From an uncultured Gammaproteobacteria bacterium (lineage in GTDB: Bacteria; Pseudomonadota; Gammaproteobacteria; Pseudomonadales; Pseudomonadaceae): a stretch of DNA of 32,247 nucleotides. Made by a program: the position numbers and the translations under genes. Positions 1 to 10,990 of the stretch are shown here, piece by piece; the first letter of the stretch is position 1; every line of letters starts with the position of its first letter. Location of the stretch: NCBI GenBank assembly GCA_945612235.1, contig CALZAE010000018.1, positions 1 to 32,247 on the forward strand, in the 5' to 3' direction. The notes under the pieces were generated by a model that was not told where the DNA came from, searched no databases, and saw only the letters and a program-made list of their open reading frames with translations.

Positions 1-124
1 TCCACCCGTTAACTGAATGCTTTGAGCATACACCTTTTGTGAAGCAGTGAAAGCCAGTACAGATTGGATTCGCTAAAACTTTACCTGCTGATGAACTATC
101 TCAAAACGCTGCACTTTTATATCG

Positions 125-2110
125 CTAGTGCCCTTGGTCTTTAAACACCTGCTCAAACATCGGTACTAAAAATTTATTGCCGTATTCGCTGAGGTGGTCA
201 TCATCGTAATACAGCGGACGGCCATCACGCGAGCCGTAGCAATATGTATCATCGCACAAGTACGGCAGCGGATTAAGGATCTTCACTCCACACTGCTCAG
301 CTGCTTGGTCTTGGGCGTCCCAGACGAATTTATGGCGCTGGTGGTATTCATCTAGGGTGATTTTGACATCGTCGCTGCCACGGCCAAATAGAATATTTCT
401 GGCCAAAGTCTTAGGTACATCAACGCCCATTTCAGGGATTGGGCGTACTAAGTAGACAGGCCTCTGCTCTGCAAGCATGCAGCTTGTTTCAATTAAAGAT
501 GCTTTAAATTGCGCCTGAAAAACAGGATTAAAGCCATCCTCTATTTCTTCAGTAAAATAAATTCTTGCTCTCCCAAGCATATTTTCAGGCTCTTCATTTC
601 CATTAATTAAAGCCCGAGTAACTCTACTTACCATTACCAAAGGAAAATCATCAGCAGCTTGGTCAAGTTTTTGAAACACAGCGTTATTAAATTTATAACA
701 ATCACCTGTTTTCTCTAAATCATTGAATTTTGCATTTTTTAGCGTTGGACATGCGGCTCTGGCCCAATACAAAGCACTTTTTTGATTTTTCTCCGCAACA
801 GAACCTAAGGCTGTAAAAACAGCATCAGCATGCGAATCACCAACCAAGTACACACTTAACGGAAAATCATTAAACTTGCAATCTACAGGTTCGCTTGTTT
901 TATTGGTGACCAAATAACAATTACTTTGGTGAATATTTTTATTATTCGCTTCATTGGCTGCCATTTTAATCTCTGCTGGCAACCGCCCTTCAAAAACAAA
1001 CAACCGCACTCCCACTGCTGCCGAGCCTACCAATAGGCCTGCTGCGCCCAGCACCAGCACTTGCTTAGCTAAACCTGCCTTGGTTAAGTAAATACGCGTT
1101 GGTGTTTCTATCCAGCGATAGGACACATGCCCCAGTACAAGACTCAGCGCAAAAGCACTCGCTATCCACAGCCAGTCATTATGTAAATCCGCAAAATACA
1201 ACGCGACAACTAATGGCCAATGCCACAAATACAACGAATAAGAACGGTCGCCCAACCAAGTTGCGAGCGGGTTGGACATCACTTTTGCATCCGTATGCTG
1301 CGCGATAATAATGAGGACCGTGCCCAGTACGGGTAACAATGCCCATCCGGATGGCCAAGCAAAACTAGTATCAATTAAAAAGGCCGCCACAACCCACAAT
1401 GCAAAGCCTAACCAAAACATCGGTTTGGAATAACGCTGCAAGTTGGGTACTTCGCGGCCAATTACAAATGCCAAACCACCAGCAACAAGCTCCCAGCCTC
1501 GAGTGGGTAACAAATAAAATGCTGCTGTCGGCTTCCAGCCACTTGCAACAATACTCAAGGCCAAAGACGCAAAACAGGCTAAACCTAGACCCCAAACGAT
1601 GGTTTTCAGTTGCGGCCTGATTTTCCACAGCAACATAACAAACAAGGGAAACAGCACGTAAAACTGAAACTCAATCCCCAATGACCAAGTGTGTAACAAC
1701 CATTTCTCTTGCGCTGCAGTATCAAAATACCCCGCCGAGCGCCAAAAATGGATGTTAGACAAGAAGCCTAAAGAATAAGCCGACTGCGCACCCAAAGACT
1801 GATAATCAGGTGTCGGCAACCAAAACCAGCCTAATACCAACAAGACCACCAGCAGTGCCATCAGCGCAGGCACAATGCGCCGTATGCGTGCTAAATAGAA
1901 TTGCCAGATTGAAAAACTATTACTCTCTAAGCCTTTAACCACAATCGCAGTCATTAAAAAGCCGGAAATAACAAAGAAGATATCCACACCAATAAACCCA
2001 GCACTCGCACCGGGTATTTTAAAGTGGAACAGCAAAACTGCGATGACGGCCCATGCACGCAATCCGTGAATATCTTGCCGATAGGTTATAGGTGTTTTGG
2101 GAAGCTTCAT
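125..2110 (-). CDS. Acyltransferase 3 family membrane O-acyltransferase with C-terminal SGNH domain (OafA/YrhL type)
   Basis: Predicted inner-membrane O-acyltransferase that would move acyl (usually acetyl) groups onto an envelope polysaccharide such as O-antigen; the real acceptor cannot be told from sequence. With the ATG at 2110 the protein is 661 aa. The N-terminal acyltransferase-3 half begins with the family motif around R11-H29 (H29 is the conserved His), followed by VDIFFVISGFL and about ten hydrophobic segments to about residue 375. The C-terminal part is a periplasmic SGNH/GDSL-like domain with the GDSH block (G424-H427, S426 as nucleophile) and a D636-x-x-H639 block. A longer reading from a TTG at 2152 adds 14 residues, but AAGGA stands 11 bases before the ATG at 2110. 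The stretch coding for the SGNH domain (about 540-960) looks more AT-rich than the neighbours, as often seen for surface-polysaccharide genes. It stands alone, divergent from the next gene. Family assignment is secure; the substrate is unknown. Confidence 0.9.
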   Translation of the reverse strand: MKLPKTPITYRQDIHGLRAWAVIAVLLFHFKIPGASAGFIGVDIFFVISGFLMTAIVVKGLESNSFSIWQFYLARIRRIVPALMALLVVLLVLGWFWLPTPDYQSLGAQSAYSLGFLSNIHFWRSAGYFDTAAQEKWLLHTWSLGIEFQFYVLFPLFVMLLWKIRPQLKTIVWGLGLACFASLALSIVASGWKPTAAFYLLPTRGWELVAGGLAFVIGREVPNLQRYSKPMFWLGFALWVVAAFLIDTSFAWPSGWALLPVLGTVLIIIAQHTDAKVMSNPLATWLGDRSYSLYLWHWPLVVALYFADLHNDWLWIASAFALSLVLGHVSYRWIETPTRIYLTKAGLAKQVLVLGAAGLLVGSAAVGVRLFVFEGRLPAEIKMAANEANNKNIHQSNCYLVTNKTSEPVDCKFNDFPLSVYLVGDSHADAVFTALGSVAEKNQKSALYWARAACPTLKNAKFNDLEKTGDCYKFNNAVFQKLDQAADDFPLVMVSRVTRALINGNEEPENMLGRARIYFTEEIEDGFNPVFQAQFKASLIETSCMLAEQRPVYLVRPIPEMGVDVPKTLARNILFGRGSDDVKITLDEYHQRHKFVWDAQDQAAEQCGVKILNPLPYLCDDTYCYGSRDGRPLYYDDDHLSEYGNKFLVPMFEQVFKDQGH

Positions 2111-2175
2111 GCCACTTGCAGTCCTTAGAGAATTAAAGCGCAAGCTTAGCAAAAAAGTAACTGAAAGTTATCTTT

Positions 2176-2210
2176 TAAAAACAACAGTGTTACCAAGCTA
2201 GTTGTTTTTA
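2176..2210. promoter_or_regulatory. Inverted repeat upstream of HTH gene, candidate operator
   Basis: TAAAAACAAC (2176-2185) and GTTGTTTTTA (2201-2210) are perfect 10-base inverted arms separated by 15 bases. They lie between the two divergent genes, ending 18 bases before the regulator's ATG. The position suits an operator for that regulator, but this is inference. The arms are AT-rich, so chance or a weak hairpin is possible. Confidence 0.35.
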
Positions 2211-2228
2211 CATTTAACTTCTTGTTAC

Positions 2229-2612
2229 ATGAGTGAAGCAAAATTATTTAGCCAGCGTTTACAAAACTCCATGACTTCAGGTGGGTATGAAGTACGCCCT
2301 GTTGTTCTTGAGCGCGAGTTCAATCAGCGTTACTGGGGGAAACCTGTTTCAGTGCAGGCGGTGCGTCGTTGGCTCTATGGCGAAGCCGTTCCCACCCAAG
2401 ACCGCCTGCAAATACTGGCTGAATGGTTAGGGGTCGATCCCCACTGGCTGCGCTTTGGTGAAAACCTATCTGGCTCAGTACAGCAACAACGTAAACGCTG
2501 GGATGCCAAAATGACTCCCAAAGAGCGTCAAGTCATCGAGGTTTTTATGGGGTTGCCCGCTGAGAAACGCAAAATGGTTGGCGAAATCATTGAGGCTTTA
2601 GCCAAGCCCTGA
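2229..2612 (+). CDS. Small helix-turn-helix (XRE/lambda-repressor-like) transcriptional regulator
   Basis: A 127-aa cytoplasmic protein that probably binds DNA. The first two thirds fit a lambda-repressor-like fold: helices at about residues 5-18 and 24-32, then a VSVQAVRRWLYG segment (about 41-52) as the recognition region and a QILAEWLGV helix resembling XRE regulators. The last third (about 90-127) is a basic, helical extension (KMTPKERQVIEVF, then GLPAEKRKMVGEI) that may mediate dimerisation. A TTG nine codons upstream opens the same frame, but the ATG at 2229 gives the MSEAKLF start I remember from Pseudomonas relatives; no clear Shine-Dalgarno sequence precedes either one. It is divergent from the acyltransferase and convergent with ligA. 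Its targets are unknown; an inverted repeat upstream hints at autoregulation. Confidence 0.8.
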   Translation: MSEAKLFSQRLQNSMTSGGYEVRPVVLEREFNQRYWGKPVSVQAVRRWLYGEAVPTQDRLQILAEWLGVDPHWLRFGENLSGSVQQQRKRWDAKMTPKERQVIEVFMGLPAEKRKMVGEIIEALAKP

Positions 2613-2655
2613 TTGTGCTATCTCAACACAACCTAGCTACCCGTAAATTTCAGGC

Positions 2656-2681
2656 AAAAAAAGACGGCTCTGAGGCCGTCT
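2656..2681 (-). terminator. Intrinsic terminator of ligA
   Basis: Read on the minus strand, a perfect 7-bp stem (AGACGGC/GCCGTCT) with a 6-base loop is followed by seven T residues, about 20 bases after the ligA stop. The plus strand lacks a T tract after the stem, so it serves ligA rather than the converging regulator. Confidence 0.85.
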
Positions 2682-2699
2682 ATGTATACAAGTCACTGC

Positions 2700-5110
<2,411 letters not shown>

Positions 5111-5132
5111 CGGATATTTAAGATAAAACTAA

Positions 5133-5951
5133 TTATAGTTTATGCATCAACTGCTGACGTTCAAAATCAGCAATGCGCTGACGGTAATGTTCAATCGTCT
5201 GCGCAGTTAGCACGCTGCGACGGTCATCTTTTAAATCACCATCAAGCTCTTTAGCGAGTTTACGTGCTGCAGCAATCATTAGATCAAAGGCTTGACGGCT
5301 ATTACGCGGCCCTGGCAATGCCATAAAGAAGCACACTGCACGCGTACTAAACATATCCATATCATCTAAATCAAAGGTGCCAGGGTTGAGCGCATTGGCC
5401 ATGGAGAACAAAGTATCACCATTACCTGTCATGCTTTCATGGCGATGGAAAATATCCATAGCACCAAAGCGCAAGCCACTTTCTAGAATGCTTTGTAATA
5501 AATCAGGTCCCTTAAAACCTTCTTGATTACGTGCAACCACATGAATAATCAAGATTTCTTTGTGACCATCGTCCGAGCTTTCTGTCACTTCAACATTGGG
5601 CTCTTGGTCAAGATCGTCAAAGGATTTGAGTTCAGGCTCTTTGTCATCATGAAAACGCACAGTGGCGGCATCTTGTGCACGAGGGCTACGCGTAGGAGCC
5701 TCGGCGCGCAAGCCTAAATCCGTATCATCCACTTCAACTTCACCACCAAAGGATGGCTCTTGCTTTTTAATCACGCGCGCAGGGCCTAATACCTCAGGGT
5801 TTTCCTCTTCTGGCAGATCAGCCAAATTACGGTCTAAACGAAATTTCAATGTACCTTTGCTACCGCTCATGCGGCGCCAGCCGTCAAACAAGACAGCAAT
5901 GATAACGATAATGCCGATAATAAATAGCCATTCACGCAAACCGATATCCAT
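5133..5951 (-). CDS. zipA: Cell division protein ZipA
   Basis: Inner-membrane divisome protein that binds the FtsZ C-terminal tail and anchors the Z ring at mid-cell. The 272-aa product has the typical layout: MDIGLREW followed by one N-terminal membrane segment (about 8-23), a short basic stretch, an acidic flexible linker (about 45-130), and the FtsZ-binding ZipA_C domain from about residue 131 ([10 protein letters not shown]) to the end. AGGAG lies 12 bases before the ATG. In Pseudomonas it is normally flanked by smc upstream and ligA downstream. Here ligA is kept but smc is absent, and a terminator-like hairpin stands just before the gene. Confidence 0.97.
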   Translation of the reverse strand: MDIGLREWLFIIGIIVIIAVLFDGWRRMSGSKGTLKFRLDRNLADLPEEENPEVLGPARVIKKQEPSFGGEVEVDDTDLGLRAEAPTRSPRAQDAATVRFHDDKEPELKSFDDLDQEPNVEVTESSDDGHKEILIIHVVARNQEGFKGPDLLQSILESGLRFGAMDIFHRHESMTGNGDTLFSMANALNPGTFDLDDMDMFSTRAVCFFMALPGPRNSRQAFDLMIAAARKLAKELDGDLKDDRRSVLTAQTIEHYRQRIADFERQQLMHKL

Positions 5952-6284
5952 GAAATTTTTAGACTCCTGACAGTAAAAAAGAGCTTCACAGCCCTACAAA
6001 CGTGCTATTTCAACATTATTATTGATTTATTCAGCACGCACTTAAAATAAAATCCAGTGCAGCATAATGACTTTGCATTGGTAATTTACAACAAAAACAG
6101 CCAACACCCAATCAATTGTGACTATGTTAGCAAATATCATCAAAATTCGAACGGTATTAATAGCACAAAGCAAAATAATCGACACTTCAATGCACTAAAA
6201 GTCAGTAAAACATATTTATCTGCACTCTAGCTACCTAATCACTGCCCGTCGCCACCGAGTCGTACCAGCAATCAATTAGATTTT
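5952..6284. other. AT-rich intergenic gap between zipA and the omega-amidase gene
   Basis: No convincing ORF is present in this 333-base stretch. It is clearly AT-rich and holds the hairpin at 5975-5995. Several weak minus-strand promoter-like pairs are visible, for example TTGTAA then CATTAT with a 16-base spacer around 6064-6091, any of which could serve zipA. The smc gene expected here is missing, so this is the likely place of a rearrangement. Confidence 0.6.
5975..5995 (-). terminator. Terminator-like hairpin just upstream of zipA
   Basis: Minus-strand reading gives AGGGCT, a GTGA tetraloop (GNRA type), AGCTCT and a run of T residues: a 6-bp stem with one G-U wobble and a U tract. It lies 23 bases upstream of the zipA ATG. 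It could be the terminator of a lost upstream gene, or an attenuator. Confidence 0.5.
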
Positions 6285-7073
6285 TCATAAATTAAACTGA
6301 TCAGCATCTAAATATGCTGGAAAACGCTGCTTAAACTGCGCCAATTTATCAGCCTGTAACGACACATAAGACACGCCGGCCTGATCACCAGCATTTAGCA
6401 AAGTATCGCCCATAAAATCCAGCACCTGACTGTCACCACTGTATGCATAACCTTGCTGATCAGTACCGGTACGATTCACAGCGGCAACGTAACATAGGTT
6501 TTCAATAGCACGGGCAGGCAATAAACGATTCCAAGCCGCACGGCGTGCTGCTGGCCAACTGGCTAAATAAAATAACAAGTCGGTGTGCTGCGCGTCACGG
6601 CTCCACACTGGAAAGCGCAAGTCATAGCAAATCAACGGACGAATACGCCAACCTTTAAGCTCAACCTGTAACTGCTGCGCACCGGCAGTAAAGTGCTGAT
6701 GCTCACCGGCCATGCGAAATAAATGGCGCTTATCATAATGCGCCAAGGTGCCATCGGGGCGCGCCCAAATCAGACGATTACGATAATCATCAGGTGCCAC
6801 TTGCACAATTAAACTGCCACACACTACGGCATTTAAACGCTGGGCTTGCTCTAGCAGCCACTGAGTTGTCACACCCATTTCAGGCTCAGCTTGCGCAGCT
6901 GATTCCATCGTAAAACCGGTGTTAAACATCTCTGGCAGCAAGACCAAATCAACAGACTCAACATCAGCGAGTAAGCCGGAAAAATAAGACAAATTTGCCG
7001 CCACATCGTGCCATTGTAAAGGGCCTTGCACTATGGCCAAACGCAAATCAGCTAAGGTTGTTAAATCGCGCAC
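6285..7073 (-). CDS. yafV: Omega-amidase YafV-type (carbon-nitrogen hydrolase family)
   Basis: Predicted cytoplasmic omega-amidase, hydrolysing alpha-ketoglutaramate or alpha-ketosuccinamate to the dicarboxylic keto acid and ammonia. At 262 aa it has the usual nitrilase-superfamily length, with the complete Glu-Lys-Cys triad: E48 in LLPEMFNTGF, K115 in HYDKRHLF and C149 in PLICYDLRFP, the layout of E. coli YafV and human NIT2. The start is a GTG at 7073 with CAGGAG seven bases ahead. It overlaps the upstream aminotransferase by 13 bases, which suggests coupled translation. Known family pairing: a glutamine-dependent transaminase releases alpha-ketoglutaramate and the omega-amidase removes it, pulling the transamination forward. 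No terminator was evident after the stop. Confidence 0.88.
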   Translation of the reverse strand: MRDLTTLADLRLAIVQGPLQWHDVAANLSYFSGLLADVESVDLVLLPEMFNTGFTMESAAQAEPEMGVTTQWLLEQAQRLNAVVCGSLIVQVAPDDYRNRLIWARPDGTLAHYDKRHLFRMAGEHQHFTAGAQQLQVELKGWRIRPLICYDLRFPVWSRDAQHTDLLFYLASWPAARRAAWNRLLPARAIENLCYVAAVNRTGTDQQGYAYSGDSQVLDFMGDTLLNAGDQAGVSYVSLQADKLAQFKQRFPAYLDADQFNL

Positions 7074-8212
7074 AAGGTCTCTCCTGCCAAGGCCAAAGTC
7101 TCTGTGCGTTTAGCAAAGCACACGCGCAGTAAAAACTGATCTGTAGGTGGGGTCTGATAAAAAACGGATAAAGGAATACAAGCTACGCCCTTCTCTTTGG
7201 TCAGCCAGTGCGCCATGTCCACATCATTAAGGTCATCACGAATCTGGCGGTAATCCAACAATTGAAAGTAGGTGCTGGCCGTGGGCGTAAAGCTAAAGCG
7301 TGAGTCCTGTAAAGCCAAACACAGCTGATCACGTTTATCCTGATAAAAAGCAGGCAGTTCATCAACATGATGGGGATGTGCCTGCATAAAATCAGCCAGT
7401 GCATATTGCATCGGAGTCACTGCACAAAAGCTGACATACTGATGCACTTTGCGCAGCTCAGCAGTCAAATAGGCGGGCGCCACCATATAGCCGGTTTTCC
7501 AGCCGGTGACATGGTAGGTTTTACCAAAAGAACTGACAACGCACGCGCGCTGATACAGTTCCTCATGCGCTAAAACGCTGCAATGGGGCTGACCATCAAA
7601 CACTAAGTGCTCATAGACCTCATCACTGAGTAGATAAATATCACGTTCGCGAATCAAGTCAGCCAATTGTTGTAAATCAGCATGTTTTAAGACTGCTCCA
7701 CTGGGGTTGTGCGGACTGTTGAGAATCACCAGACGCGTTTTATCGCTTAATGCGTCGGCAAACTGCTGCCAATCAATAGAGAAATCTTGACTATCTAAAG
7801 CAATATGCACACAACGACCACCTGCTAAAGTGACTGCAGGTTCGTAACTGTCATAACAAGGATCAAAAACAATCACCTCATCGCCAACGCGTACTAGCGC
7901 TTGAATAGCACAGAACAACGCTTGGGTAGCGCCTGGGGTAATAGTGACTTCCTGCTCAGCGCACACAGGATTGCGATACAATCGCGCAATTTTGCTGGCC
8001 ACCTGCTCGCGCAATGACTGCACCCCGGTCATGGGGGCATATTGATTATTGCCGGCATGCACATGACGCTCCAGCGCGTTTTTCAGTGCCGGCGGAGCAT
8101 CAAAATCAGGAAAGCCTTGAGATAAGTTCAGCGCAGCATGGGCCTGCGCTAACTGTGACATCTGGGTAAAAATGGTCAAACCGACCTGCGGTAACTTAGT
8201 GTTGAGTCGCAT
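7061..8212 (-). CDS. ybdL: Methionine/glutamine-type aminotransferase YbdL (PLP, class I/II)
   Basis: PLP-dependent aminotransferase of the YbdL/kynurenine-aminotransferase group, expected to transaminate methionine and related sulfur or aromatic amino acids with keto acids, often paired with glutamine. The 383-aa length equals that of E. coli YbdL. Fold-type I markers are the substrate segment LSQGFPDFD (about 30-38), NSPHNPSG (N169-P170), the SDEVY aspartate (D197) and the PLP lysine K231 in SSFGKTYHVTGWK. The 3' end overlaps the omega-amidase gene by 13 bases, so the two probably form a two-gene unit for methionine salvage or keto-acid repair. The unit lies downstream of der in the same orientation, matching the Pseudomonas order. 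The exact substrate is inferred from the partner gene. Confidence 0.9.
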   Translation of the reverse strand: MRLNTKLPQVGLTIFTQMSQLAQAHAALNLSQGFPDFDAPPALKNALERHVHAGNNQYAPMTGVQSLREQVASKIARLYRNPVCAEQEVTITPGATQALFCAIQALVRVGDEVIVFDPCYDSYEPAVTLAGGRCVHIALDSQDFSIDWQQFADALSDKTRLVILNSPHNPSGAVLKHADLQQLADLIRERDIYLLSDEVYEHLVFDGQPHCSVLAHEELYQRACVVSSFGKTYHVTGWKTGYMVAPAYLTAELRKVHQYVSFCAVTPMQYALADFMQAHPHHVDELPAFYQDKRDQLCLALQDSRFSFTPTASTYFQLLDYRQIRDDLNDVDMAHWLTKEKGVACIPLSVFYQTPPTDQFLLRVCFAKRTETLALAGETLCAI

Positions 8213-8248
8213 TGTATAACTCCAAAACAGCAGTGACCGCAGTCAAAC

Positions 8249-8275
8249 GCTAGGTGTCAACAACTCACACCTAGC
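8249..8275. repeat. Perfect inverted repeat between der and the aminotransferase gene
   Basis: GCTAGGTGT (8249-8257) and ACACCTAGC (8267-8275) pair perfectly over 9 bp with a 9-base loop, 8 bases beyond the der stop. No T tract follows on either strand, so it is not a standard intrinsic terminator. It may protect an RNA 3' end or act with Rho. Confidence 0.6.
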
Positions 8276-8282
8276 TGGCTGA

Positions 8283-9743
8283 TCACTTCTTCTTTTTACG
8301 ATTATCACGCTCTTTCTTATTCGCCATCAAGCGACGCTTTTTATTCACTTGTCGTTCGCTGAGCTTGTTTTTGTTACCTTCAAAGGGGTTGGAGCCCCCT
8401 TTAAACTCAATACGAATCGGCGTACCCACCAGCTTTAACACGCGACGGTAAGTATTTTCCAAATAGCGCACATAGCTTTTTGGCACTGACTCAATCTTGT
8501 TACCATGAATCACAATCAATGGCGGGTTCGCACCACCTAAGTGCGCATAACGCAATTTAATCCGGTGACCGGCAACCATAGGCGGTTGATGCTCGCGTAC
8601 CGCATCTTCAAGAATTTGCGTTAAGCGGTTGGTCGGCCAGCGCGTAATAGCTGAGGTAAAGGCGTTTTGTACAGATTTGTACAAATGTCCGACACCAGTA
8701 CCGTGCAAAGCAGAGATAAAGTGAATGTCAGCAAAGTCCACAAAGTACAGACGACGCTCCAACTCTTTCTTCGCATATTCACGCTCACTGGGCTGCATGC
8801 CATCCCACTTATTCAGTGCAATAACAATCGCGCGGCCAGACTCCAGCGCAAAGCCCAACAAGTTCAAGTCGTGATCCACTACACCTTCGCGAGCATCCAT
8901 CACAAAGATCACTACGTTAGCGTCTTTAATGGCCTGCAGGGTTTTCACTACGGAGAACTTTTCTACTTCCTCCGAGATTCTACCGCGACGACGCACACCA
9001 GCTGTATCAATCAGCGTGTATTTTTCATCATCACGCTCAAAGGGGATGTAAATACTGTCGCGCGTAGTACCCGGCTGATCGAACACCACCACGCGCTGCT
9101 CGCCCAGCATACGATTGACCAGCGTTGATTTACCAACGTTCGGGCGACCAATAATAGCAATTTTAATACCATCTTTCGCATCCGGACCCGGCACACGTTT
9201 CAGGTCCTGTCCTTCAACTAAGTTGTCTAAATCAACTTCATCGACAATGTCTAGAGGAAAGTCGCCCAGCCCTAATTCCATCATCTGCGTGATGCCACGG
9301 CCATTCGCCGCAGCAATAGCTACCGAGTCGCCTAAAGCCAGCGGGCTAAACTCAGCAAGGGCGATATTCTCATCGAGATGATCAACCTTGTTCACCACAA
9401 CTAAAGTGGTTTTATTGCGCTTACGTAAGTGTTCACCAATCATTTGATCCGCAGGACACATACCGTCACGCGCATCAACTAAAAACAACACCACATCAGC
9501 TTCTTCAATCGCGAGAAGCGACTGTTCGGCCATCTTTGCATCAATACCTTCTTCGTCACCGGTGATACCACCCGTGTCGATCAAAATATAACTGCGATCC
9601 TGCCACTTCGCTTCGCCGTATTGGCGGTCGCGAGTCAGTCCAGGAATGTCGCCTACAATCGCATCGCGGGATCTAGTCAGGCGGTTAAACAACGTCGATT
9701 TGCCGACATTCGGTCGGCCCACCAGAGCAATTACGGGAACCAT
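8283..9743 (-). CDS. der: Ribosome biogenesis GTPase Der (EngA)
   Basis: Essential double-GTPase that assists 50S ribosomal subunit maturation. The 486-aa product has two tandem G domains, each with the P-loop GRPNVGKS (residues 9-16 and 199-206), DTGG and DTAG G3 motifs, and NKVD/NKWD G4 motifs. A C-terminal KH-like domain and a strongly basic tail ([17 protein letters not shown]) fit rRNA binding. A frame-open extension adds ten residues, but GGAGGAG sits directly before the ATG at 9743, which also gives the conserved [12 protein letters not shown] start. It is the last gene of the ispG-hisS-yfgM-bamB-der order shared with E. coli. A strong hairpin terminator stands between bamB and der, so some independent transcription or readthrough is needed. 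Confidence 0.98.
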   Translation of the reverse strand: MVPVIALVGRPNVGKSTLFNRLTRSRDAIVGDIPGLTRDRQYGEAKWQDRSYILIDTGGITGDEEGIDAKMAEQSLLAIEEADVVLFLVDARDGMCPADQMIGEHLRKRNKTTLVVVNKVDHLDENIALAEFSPLALGDSVAIAAANGRGITQMMELGLGDFPLDIVDEVDLDNLVEGQDLKRVPGPDAKDGIKIAIIGRPNVGKSTLVNRMLGEQRVVVFDQPGTTRDSIYIPFERDDEKYTLIDTAGVRRRGRISEEVEKFSVVKTLQAIKDANVVIFVMDAREGVVDHDLNLLGFALESGRAIVIALNKWDGMQPSEREYAKKELERRLYFVDFADIHFISALHGTGVGHLYKSVQNAFTSAITRWPTNRLTQILEDAVREHQPPMVAGHRIKLRYAHLGGANPPLIVIHGNKIESVPKSYVRYLENTYRRVLKLVGTPIRIEFKGGSNPFEGNKNKLSERQVNKKRRLMANKKERDNRKKKK

Positions 9744-9770
9744 TGGCTCCTCCAGCGATAATTCAAAAAA

Positions 9771-9804
9771 CACAAAAGCCGCTGTCGACCTAACGACAGC
9801 GGCT
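9771..9804 (-). terminator. Intrinsic terminator downstream of bamB
   Basis: AGCCGCTGTCG and CGACAGCGGCT form a perfect 11-bp stem with a 6-base loop (9777-9804). On the minus strand it is followed by TTTTGTGTTTTTT. It lies about 35 bases after the bamB stop and 28 bases before the der ATG. By sequence it is one of the strongest terminators in the window. Confidence 0.8.
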
Positions 9805-9813
9805 AAACTCTTT

Positions 9814-9835
9814 GTTAGATAAAAACCTATCTAAC
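9814..9835. repeat. Second hairpin directly after bamB stop
   Basis: GTTAGATA (9814-9821) and TATCTAAC (9828-9835) form a perfect 8-bp stem with a 6-base loop, 3 bases after the bamB stop and just ahead of the stronger terminator. No long T tract follows it. It may help termination or stabilise the bamB mRNA end. Confidence 0.55.
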
Positions 9836-9838
9836 AGT

Positions 9839-10990
9839 TTACTTAATGGTCAAAGCACTCAGCTTGCCGCCATTTCCGTAAACATACATCCAGCCGCCAA
9901 CCACTAAGGGTTGTACACGCAAGCCTTTACTGCCCAGTCGAGTACGCGCTACAAAGCGACCATCAACTTGACTCAACACATGCAAATAACCTTCAAGATC
10001 ACCAACGGCGATATAACTTGAAAACACTGCAGGCGCTGATAATTGGCGACGTAATAAGGATTTATTGCTCCACATTGCAGTGGATGAACGCTCATCAATA
10101 CTTTCAATAACACCATCAGCTAAACTGATATACGCATTACCAAAACCTTCTGCCGCAGCCACATAGCTGGAAGCCTCACGCTGCCAAAAAATCTGGCCAC
10201 TTTGAGCATCCAAGCCTGCAACACGACCCTGATATGTGGTGACGTACAAGGTGTTACCTGACAGCAATAAGCCACCGTCGATATCTACCATACGCTCAAG
10301 CTCAGTTCGACCGCTGGCAACAGCCACGCGCTGCTCCCAAATAGGTAAGCCACGCTGCGTATCAACTGCAATAACTTTACCTGTCGACAGACCCGCATAG
10401 GCCACATAATCAGTGACTAAGGGCGCGCCTGTGCCACGCAAGGTCAGCACTGCTGGCGTACTTTCATAAATCCAGCGTTGTGCACCTGACGAGGCTTCTA
10501 AAGCGATTAAACGGTCGTCTTGTGTCTGTACCACAACCACGTCACCATTGGTTGCGGGAGCCGCCAATACTTCACTTGTCACTTTACTGCGCCACAAGTC
10601 TTCACCGGTATTGGCATCTAAAGCAATCACGTCGCCATTGAGCGTACCCAACAACACCATATCTGCACCCACGCCCACACCACCTGAAACATTCAGTTTG
10701 AGTTTACGTGTCCACACGGCTTTACCAGTAAAACGATCCAGAGCAGATACGCGACCGGTAATATCAGTCACATATAAGCGATCACCATCCACAGCTGGAG
10801 TTAAGGTATTCCACAGTTTACCCTGCCCTGCGCCAATGGATGTACTCCACTCTTTCTTTAACTGCACTTCAGCAGTAATTTTTTCTAGCGCCTGCGGTTT
10901 TAATTCTTTTTTGCTCGCGCTGCTACAGCCTGCGACCACCAGTGCTAAGGCCAATACAGCCACATACTTGTATCGTTTCAAGTTAGGCAT
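9839..10990 (-). CDS. bamB: Outer membrane protein assembly factor BamB
   Basis: Lipoprotein of the beta-barrel assembly (BAM) complex; it binds BamA and helps fold and insert outer-membrane proteins. The product is 383 aa. It begins with a short basic N-terminus and a hydrophobic signal peptide ending in the lipobox VVAGC, with C22 as the predicted lipidated cysteine. The rest is an eight-bladed PQQ-like beta-propeller; repeated blades are visible as 'VYVTDITGRVSALD', 'GDVIALDANTG' and 'GKVIAVDTQRG'-like units. The start could be the ATG at 10990 (chosen, as it gives the usual short signal peptide) or the GTG at 10999; neither has a well-spaced Shine-Dalgarno. It overlaps the end of yfgM by several bases, so translational coupling is likely. 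Two hairpins follow it. Confidence 0.95.
   Translation of the reverse strand: MPNLKRYKYVAVLALALVVAGCSSASKKELKPQALEKITAEVQLKKEWSTSIGAGQGKLWNTLTPAVDGDRLYVTDITGRVSALDRFTGKAVWTRKLKLNVSGGVGVGADMVLLGTLNGDVIALDANTGEDLWRSKVTSEVLAAPATNGDVVVVQTQDDRLIALEASSGAQRWIYESTPAVLTLRGTGAPLVTDYVAYAGLSTGKVIAVDTQRGLPIWEQRVAVASGRTELERMVDIDGGLLLSGNTLYVTTYQGRVAGLDAQSGQIFWQREASSYVAAAEGFGNAYISLADGVIESIDERSSTAMWSNKSLLRRQLSAPAVFSSYIAVGDLEGYLHVLSQVDGRFVARTRLGSKGLRVQPLVVGGWMYVYGNGGKLSALTIK

Noticed and set aside
8667-9128. 153-aa open frame on the plus strand
   Set aside because: It lies entirely antisense to der, has no recognisable domain or ribosome site, and is explained as a shadow of the coding frame.
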